NCBI GenBank assembly: GCA_017471785.1
Contig: JAFURP010000008.1
Span: forward strand, 1-60,838
Length of the DNA stretch: 60,838 nucleotides
Direction of reading: 5' to 3'
DNA from: Clostridia bacterium
GTDB lineage: Bacteria; Bacillota; Clostridia; Christensenellales; Borkfalkiaceae
In this document: positions 57,702 to 60,838 of the stretch, piece by piece
Numbering within the stretch: position 1 is the first letter of the stretch
Layout of the letters: each line of letters opens with the position of its first letter
Translations under genes and position numbers: made by a program
Notes under the pieces: generated by a model
What the model was told of the DNA's origin: nothing
What the model saw: only the letters and a program-made list of their open reading frames with translations
The model's database searches: none

Positions 57702-58841
57702 ATGCAACGGATTTATTTTGATCACGCGGCGACCACGCCGCTCGATAAAAGAGTGCTGGATAAAATGTTACCGTATTTTACGGAGCTGTACGGCAACGCC
57801 GATTCCCCTCACCAAACGGGGCGAAGGGCGATGGCGGCGGTAGACGCCGCGCGCGATCTGATCGCGGAACGGCTGGGCGCCAAGAAAAACGAGATCTATT
57901 TCACCTCGGGCGGTACGGAAAGCGGCAACTGGGCTATGCTCGGCGCGGCGCGTGCGCGCCGCAAGGAGGGCAAAACGCGCGTTATTTTGTCGAGCGTCGA
58001 GCATCACGCCCTCTTATCCTCGGCGGAAAGATTGCAAAACGAGGGGTTCGAGATCGTGTATTTGCCCGTGAACGAGGGGGGCAGGGTCGAGGTGAACGCG
58101 CTGAAGGAAGCGATCACCGATACCACCGCGCTCGTCGCGGTGATGACCGCCAACAACGAAACGGGGGTCTTGCAGCCGATAGAGGAATGTGGCGAGCTCG
58201 CCCACTCTCACGGCGCGCTGTTTTTTACCGACGCCACCCAAGCTGCGCCCTATATGCCGATCGATACGAGCGCGTGGAACGCGGATATGATCGCGTTTTC
58301 CGCACATAAATTTTACGGACCCAAAGGCGCGGGGGCGTTGTATATCAAAAACGGCGTAAGGACGGAAAAGCTGATCGGCGGCGGCGAGCAGGAGCGGGGC
58401 TTGCGCGGCGGTACGCTCAACGTGCCCAATATCGTCGGGCTTGCCGAGGCGTATAGGCTGGCGATAGACGAAATGGCGGAAAGCAACGAAAAATTGCAAG
58501 GTCTTTCCGCGCTGTTTAGAAAAGAAACGGCGAAGATACGGGGAATAACGCGCAACGGCGATAGCGAAAACGCCCTGCCCTCCGTGCTCAATTTGCGGAT
58601 CGAGGGGGTGGAGAACACCGCGTTTTTGTATAATATGGACCTGCGCGGCGTGTCCTTGGCGGCAGGTAGCGCGTGCGCGAGCGCGTCCGTCAAGCCCAGC
58701 CACGTATTGACGGCGATGGGCTTGCGCGAAAGGGAAGCTAAGGAGAGCGTACGGTTCAGCTTGGGTAAGAATAACACGGAGGAAGAGATCGTCCGCGGTA
58801 CGGCGCTTATGCGAGAGGTAGTGGAACGGCTCCGTGGGTAA
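57702..58841 (+). CDS. cysteine desulfurase (NifS/IscS family)
   Basis: 379 residues. PLP enzyme that moves sulfur from cysteine to Fe-S and tRNA modification systems. IYFDHAATTPLDKRVLD start, PLP lysine in FSAHKFYGPKGAG (about 200), HHALLSS for cofactor contact and the active Cys in GSACASASVKPSHVL (about 325). No iscU or mnmA beside it; a ferredoxin gene follows about 100 bases later with its own promoter. Start set by the promoter and GAGGATAA. Confidence 0.93.
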   Translation: MQRIYFDHAATTPLDKRVLDKMLPYFTELYGNADSPHQTGRRAMAAVDAARDLIAERLGAKKNEIYFTSGGTESGNWAMLGAARARRKEGKTRVILSSVEHHALLSSAERLQNEGFEIVYLPVNEGGRVEVNALKEAITDTTALVAVMTANNETGVLQPIEECGELAHSHGALFFTDATQAAPYMPIDTSAWNADMIAFSAHKFYGPKGAGALYIKNGVRTEKLIGGGEQERGLRGGTLNVPNIVGLAEAYRLAIDEMAESNEKLQGLSALFRKETAKIRGITRNGDSENALPSVLNLRIEGVENTAFLYNMDLRGVSLAAGSACASASVKPSHVLTAMGLREREAKESVRFSLGKNNTEEEIVRGTALMREVVERLRG

Positions 58842-58880
58842 AAAAGGATAAAAAAAGCAAAAAAATACCCGTTGGAATAC

Positions 58881-58909
58881 TTTACGAAAGAAAAAAAATA
58901 TGATATAAT
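58881..58909 (+). promoter_or_regulatory. ferredoxin promoter
   Basis: TTTACG (58881-58886), 17 bases, TATAAT (58904-58909), 32 bases before the start. Confidence 0.75.
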
Positions 58910-58941
58910 ACAAATAGAACGAAAACGCGGAGGTAATGGAG

Positions 58942-59112
58942 ATGGCACGTTTTATAACGGATGAATGCGTAGCTTGCGGCGCTTGCGCGGATACCTGCCC
59001 TGTAGGAGCGATCGTACTTGGCGACGCAGGTATCTACGTTGTGACCGACGAATGCGTAGACTGCGGCGCTTGCGAAGACGGATGCCCCGTTGGCGCGATC
59101 AAAGCGGAATAA
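58942..59112 (+). CDS. 2[4Fe-4S] ferredoxin
   Basis: 56 residues from the second ATG (GGAGG eight bases upstream). Two CxxCxxCxxxCP motifs: [12 protein letters not shown] and [12 protein letters not shown], each with the usual preceding Asp-Glu and trailing VGAI. Small clostridial-type ferredoxin for low-potential electron transfer. Absent from typical ORF lists because of its size. A strong terminator follows at 59129-59163. Confidence 0.95.
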   Translation: MARFITDECVACGACADTCPVGAIVLGDAGIYVVTDECVDCGACEDGCPVGAIKAE

Positions 59113-59128
59113 ACCGACGAAAGCAAAA

Positions 59129-59163
59129 GAAAGAGCGCGGACGAATCCGCGCTCTTTCTTTTT
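59129..59163 (+). terminator. terminator after the ferredoxin
   Basis: GAAAGAGCGCGGA and TCCGCGCTCTTTC (13 bp, 59129-59141 and 59146-59158), then TTTTT. A smaller AGGGGAAA/TTTCCCCT stem at about 59241-59260 follows in otherwise featureless DNA. Confidence 0.88.
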
Positions 59164-59294
59164 CGGCGTTTGCCCCTCGCTTTGTCATTGCAATTTGGCT
59201 TTAGCTATTTGGCGTAGCCAAGCTTAAACGCTTGCCTCATTAGGGGAAATGATTTCCCCTAAAACTCCATATGCTTATGAGAAAATGAATTGCC

Positions 59295-59555
59295 TTAATT
59301 CACTTTGCAGTATTCTTTCAATATTGCGAAGCAATAAGGATGTCCCCATATTCCATCGAATTCCGTTGGGGTTGAAACGGGCATTTGATTTAAGGCGTTA
59401 TTCAAGTTTTCATAGGTAAATGTGTAAGGTCTATTATCCTTTATTCTTGAAATATATAAACCGCCTTCCCTTAATTCATAAGTAAAAGGTTTCATTGTAA
59501 TAGTATAAAAAGTTTTTCCTTCGTTTTTTCTTAACCAATCCTTTGATACAACCAT
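59295..59555 (-). CDS. small protein of unknown function, AT-rich
   Basis: 86 residues with AAAGGAG before the ATG. Reads MVVSKDWLRKNEGKTFYTIT then strand-rich LYISRIKDNRPYTFTYENLN. No family recognised. First of three genes with visibly AT-rich codon use between the ferredoxin and tRNA-Ser. Confidence 0.6.
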   Translation of the reverse strand: MVVSKDWLRKNEGKTFYTITMKPFTYELREGGLYISRIKDNRPYTFTYENLNNALNQMPVSTPTEFDGIWGHPYCFAILKEYCKVN

Positions 59556-59567
59556 TATTTTCTCCTT

Positions 59568-60080
59568 TTATCGAGTATATTCTACATAAGTAACTGGGGC
59601 ATACATATAAACTTCGTCCAATGATATATTGCGGGTTCCCCATTCTTTGTGATAATTATTTTTATAATATACGCTATATACGTAAATTTTTACGGATTTC
59701 GTATAATGTGGTATGATATATTCGCTTTTTTGATTTTTCTCGCTATCAATACAATATTTTTTATAAGTTGTTCTATATGGACTATATGTCGTTTCTTCTC
59801 CATATACATCATAGCATTGAAAGATAAAATTGACTGCTGATACTACATAATCGCTATTATTCTTTATATTGATAATGATACTTGAATTTTTGCTGTTCTG
59901 CCATATGTATCCGCTTACAGCAACGGGGGATTTTTCTATAAAGCAATTTTGTATTTTTATTTGCTCTTGAATAACTTGTTGGGCTTCTTTTTGTGTTTTG
60001 TTGCAATTTATACCACAAGCAAGCCCCAAATACGCAAGCACAAAGAGAAGCGCTATAACTTTTTTCTTTGATACTTTCAA
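59568..60080 (-). CDS. putative lipoprotein
   Basis: 170 residues, TTG start. Basic N-terminus, hydrophobic core (VIALLFVLAYLG) and lipobox LGLAC, so cleavage and lipid attachment at Cys 22 are likely. The mature part is beta-rich (SSIIINIKNNSDYVVSAVNF) with many Tyr residues. Secreted, surface-anchored, role unknown. Confidence 0.65.
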   Translation of the reverse strand: MKVSKKKVIALLFVLAYLGLACGINCNKTQKEAQQVIQEQIKIQNCFIEKSPVAVSGYIWQNSKNSSIIINIKNNSDYVVSAVNFIFQCYDVYGEETTYSPYRTTYKKYCIDSEKNQKSEYIIPHYTKSVKIYVYSVYYKNNYHKEWGTRNISLDEVYMYAPVTYVEYTR

Positions 60081-60099
60081 GTTATTACCACCCTAAATG

Positions 60100-60486
60100 T
60101 TAATATAAATTTTTTTCAAAAGTTACGGTTTCGTTATCAACATCTACTCGCGCTTTATAGCCAACAGCCATCCAACTTGATGCATAAGAGTGGGTTGCTG
60201 TATTTGCCCAATATGACTGCTTATATTTTTTTGCCGTATCAGGTAGAGAAAATCCTAAAATTTCTTCTATTTGTGGATAGGTAAGACAAATTCTCATTTT
60301 TCCCGAAGACAATAAAAATTCGGTTAATTTTCTATATTTCGCACTTACTTTTTCTAGTTGAGCCTTATTATTTTGCAAAGGCTCAATAATTTGCGTGGTT
60401 TCATTTTTTTCTTCTAACGCTTTAACTTTATTTTCCAATACTTTAATTCGCTCCAACATTTCCAAAATCACTTGACTATATTCCAT
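60100..60486 (-). CDS. coiled-coil plus DUF7662-like domain protein
   Basis: 128 residues from the ATG at 60486 (GAGG region upstream). N-terminal coiled coil (ILEMLERIKVLENKVKALEE), then KYRKLTEFLLSSGKMRICLT, YPQIEEILGFSLPDTAKKYK and QSYWANTATHSYASSWMAVG, the DUF7662 pattern known from restriction-type and HNH proteins. Function unknown; a mobile or defence link is possible. Confidence 0.65.
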   Translation of the reverse strand: MEYSQVILEMLERIKVLENKVKALEEKNETTQIIEPLQNNKAQLEKVSAKYRKLTEFLLSSGKMRICLTYPQIEEILGFSLPDTAKKYKQSYWANTATHSYASSWMAVGYKARVDVDNETVTFEKNLY

Positions 60487-60635
60487 AACGAGTCCTCCGT
60501 TTGATTTTTTGTAATTGTATTTTATCATATAAAAATGTAATTGTCAACTATTTTGATGTAATTTATTTAATTTTTTCAAAAAATAAAAACGGAATACATT
60601 TTTTATATAAAATTACGTAAAAAACAAATCGCAAA

Positions 60636-60690
60636 AAAAGAAATAATCCGAACATCTCGCCGACTAAAATCAGCTTTGGGTTCGGATTAT
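60636..60690 (-). terminator. tRNA-Ser terminator
   Basis: AATCCGAAC (60645-60653) pairs with GTTCGGATT (60680-60688) around an inner stem; T-rich tail (TTTCTTTTTTTG) on the - strand. Confidence 0.75.
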
Positions 60691-60697
60691 ATTCGCT

Positions 60698-60787
60698 TGG
60701 CGCAGAGAAGAGGATTTGAACCTCCGGACGAGTTCCCCCGTCACACGATTTCCAATCGTGCTCCTTAAACCACTCAGACATCTCTGC
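60698..60787 (-). tRNA. tRNA-Ser, anticodon GGA
   Basis: Acceptor GCAGAGA/TCTCTGC, anticodon stem CACGA/TCGTG with loop TTGGAAA, long variable arm, T arm GGAGG TTCAAAT CCTCT and an encoded CCA. Reads UCC and UCU. Confidence 0.92.
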
Positions 60788-60838
60788 AAATAGGGCGTTT
60801 TCTAAACGCCTATTTATATTACTGTATTTTTTGAAAAA

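Noticed and set aside
1..60838. CRISPR arrays
   Set aside because: No regularly spaced repeats with unique spacers were seen; the only tandem repeats are the 23/22-bp units in the replication gene.

Overview
The window reads as a chromosomal segment of a Clostridia-like Bacillota. The evidence is strong Shine-Dalgarno-led starts, textbook sigma-A promoters with 17-base spacers, adjacent spore-maturation genes spmA/spmB, a GTP-type PEP carboxykinase, and a short ProB without a PUA domain. I cannot name a genus. About 37 kb (360-37404) is a complete-looking siphovirus-type prophage in the 3' end of tRNA-Leu(AAG). It is bounded by a 23-bp direct repeat (360-382 and 37382-37404).

Prophage layout. 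The lysogeny genes lie on the + strand at the right end: a repressor-like HTH protein (34855), an uncharacterised membrane-anchored protein (35282) and a tyrosine integrase (35959-37282) that carries a one-base frameshift as sequenced. A divergent control region (34707-34809) holds back-to-back promoters and three operator-like repeats. Everything else is on the - strand and reads leftwards. First comes an early operon of small proteins, Gp157-like, Sak4-like ATPase, replication initiator, RusA, SSB, three of the four DNA methyltransferases and several Cys-rich mini-proteins. A candidate late activator (22257) follows. The structural operon is a ParB-methyltransferase, TerS, TerL, portal, minor head, scaffold, capsid, connectors, tail tube, chaperones, tape measure, tail hub and BppU. 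The left end carries a diversity-generating retroelement (DGR), holin-like genes and a small separately promoted accessory unit.

The main find is the DGR (2410-5228). It comprises a reverse transcriptase with a YMDD centre, a 100-bp template repeat (TR, 3644-3743), and a 100-bp variable repeat (VR, 3824-3923) forming the 3' end of a 472-residue tail-tip protein. TR and VR differ at 13 positions. All 13 are adenines in the coding-strand TR, the hallmark of adenine-specific mutagenic retrohoming. An 8-bp-stem hairpin lies just beyond VR, as in other DGRs. This phage probably diversifies its receptor-binding protein.

Host genes to the right are: an MFS transporter with two tandem ATP-grasp ligases; proB-proA-(two repeat elements)-proC; pckG; a hexapeptide acyltransferase-like gene with glmM; spmA-spmB divergent from metG-tatD-(MITE-like element)-radical SAM-rsmA; a PAP2 phosphatase; an EF-G paralogue; a cysteine desulfurase; and a 2[4Fe-4S] ferredoxin. 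An AT-rich patch of three unknown genes ends at tRNA-Ser(GGA).

Limits: no searches were run. Family calls come from motifs, lengths and gene order. Starts were chosen by ribosome-binding sites and overlaps. Reads on the - strand that mirror real genes were left out.
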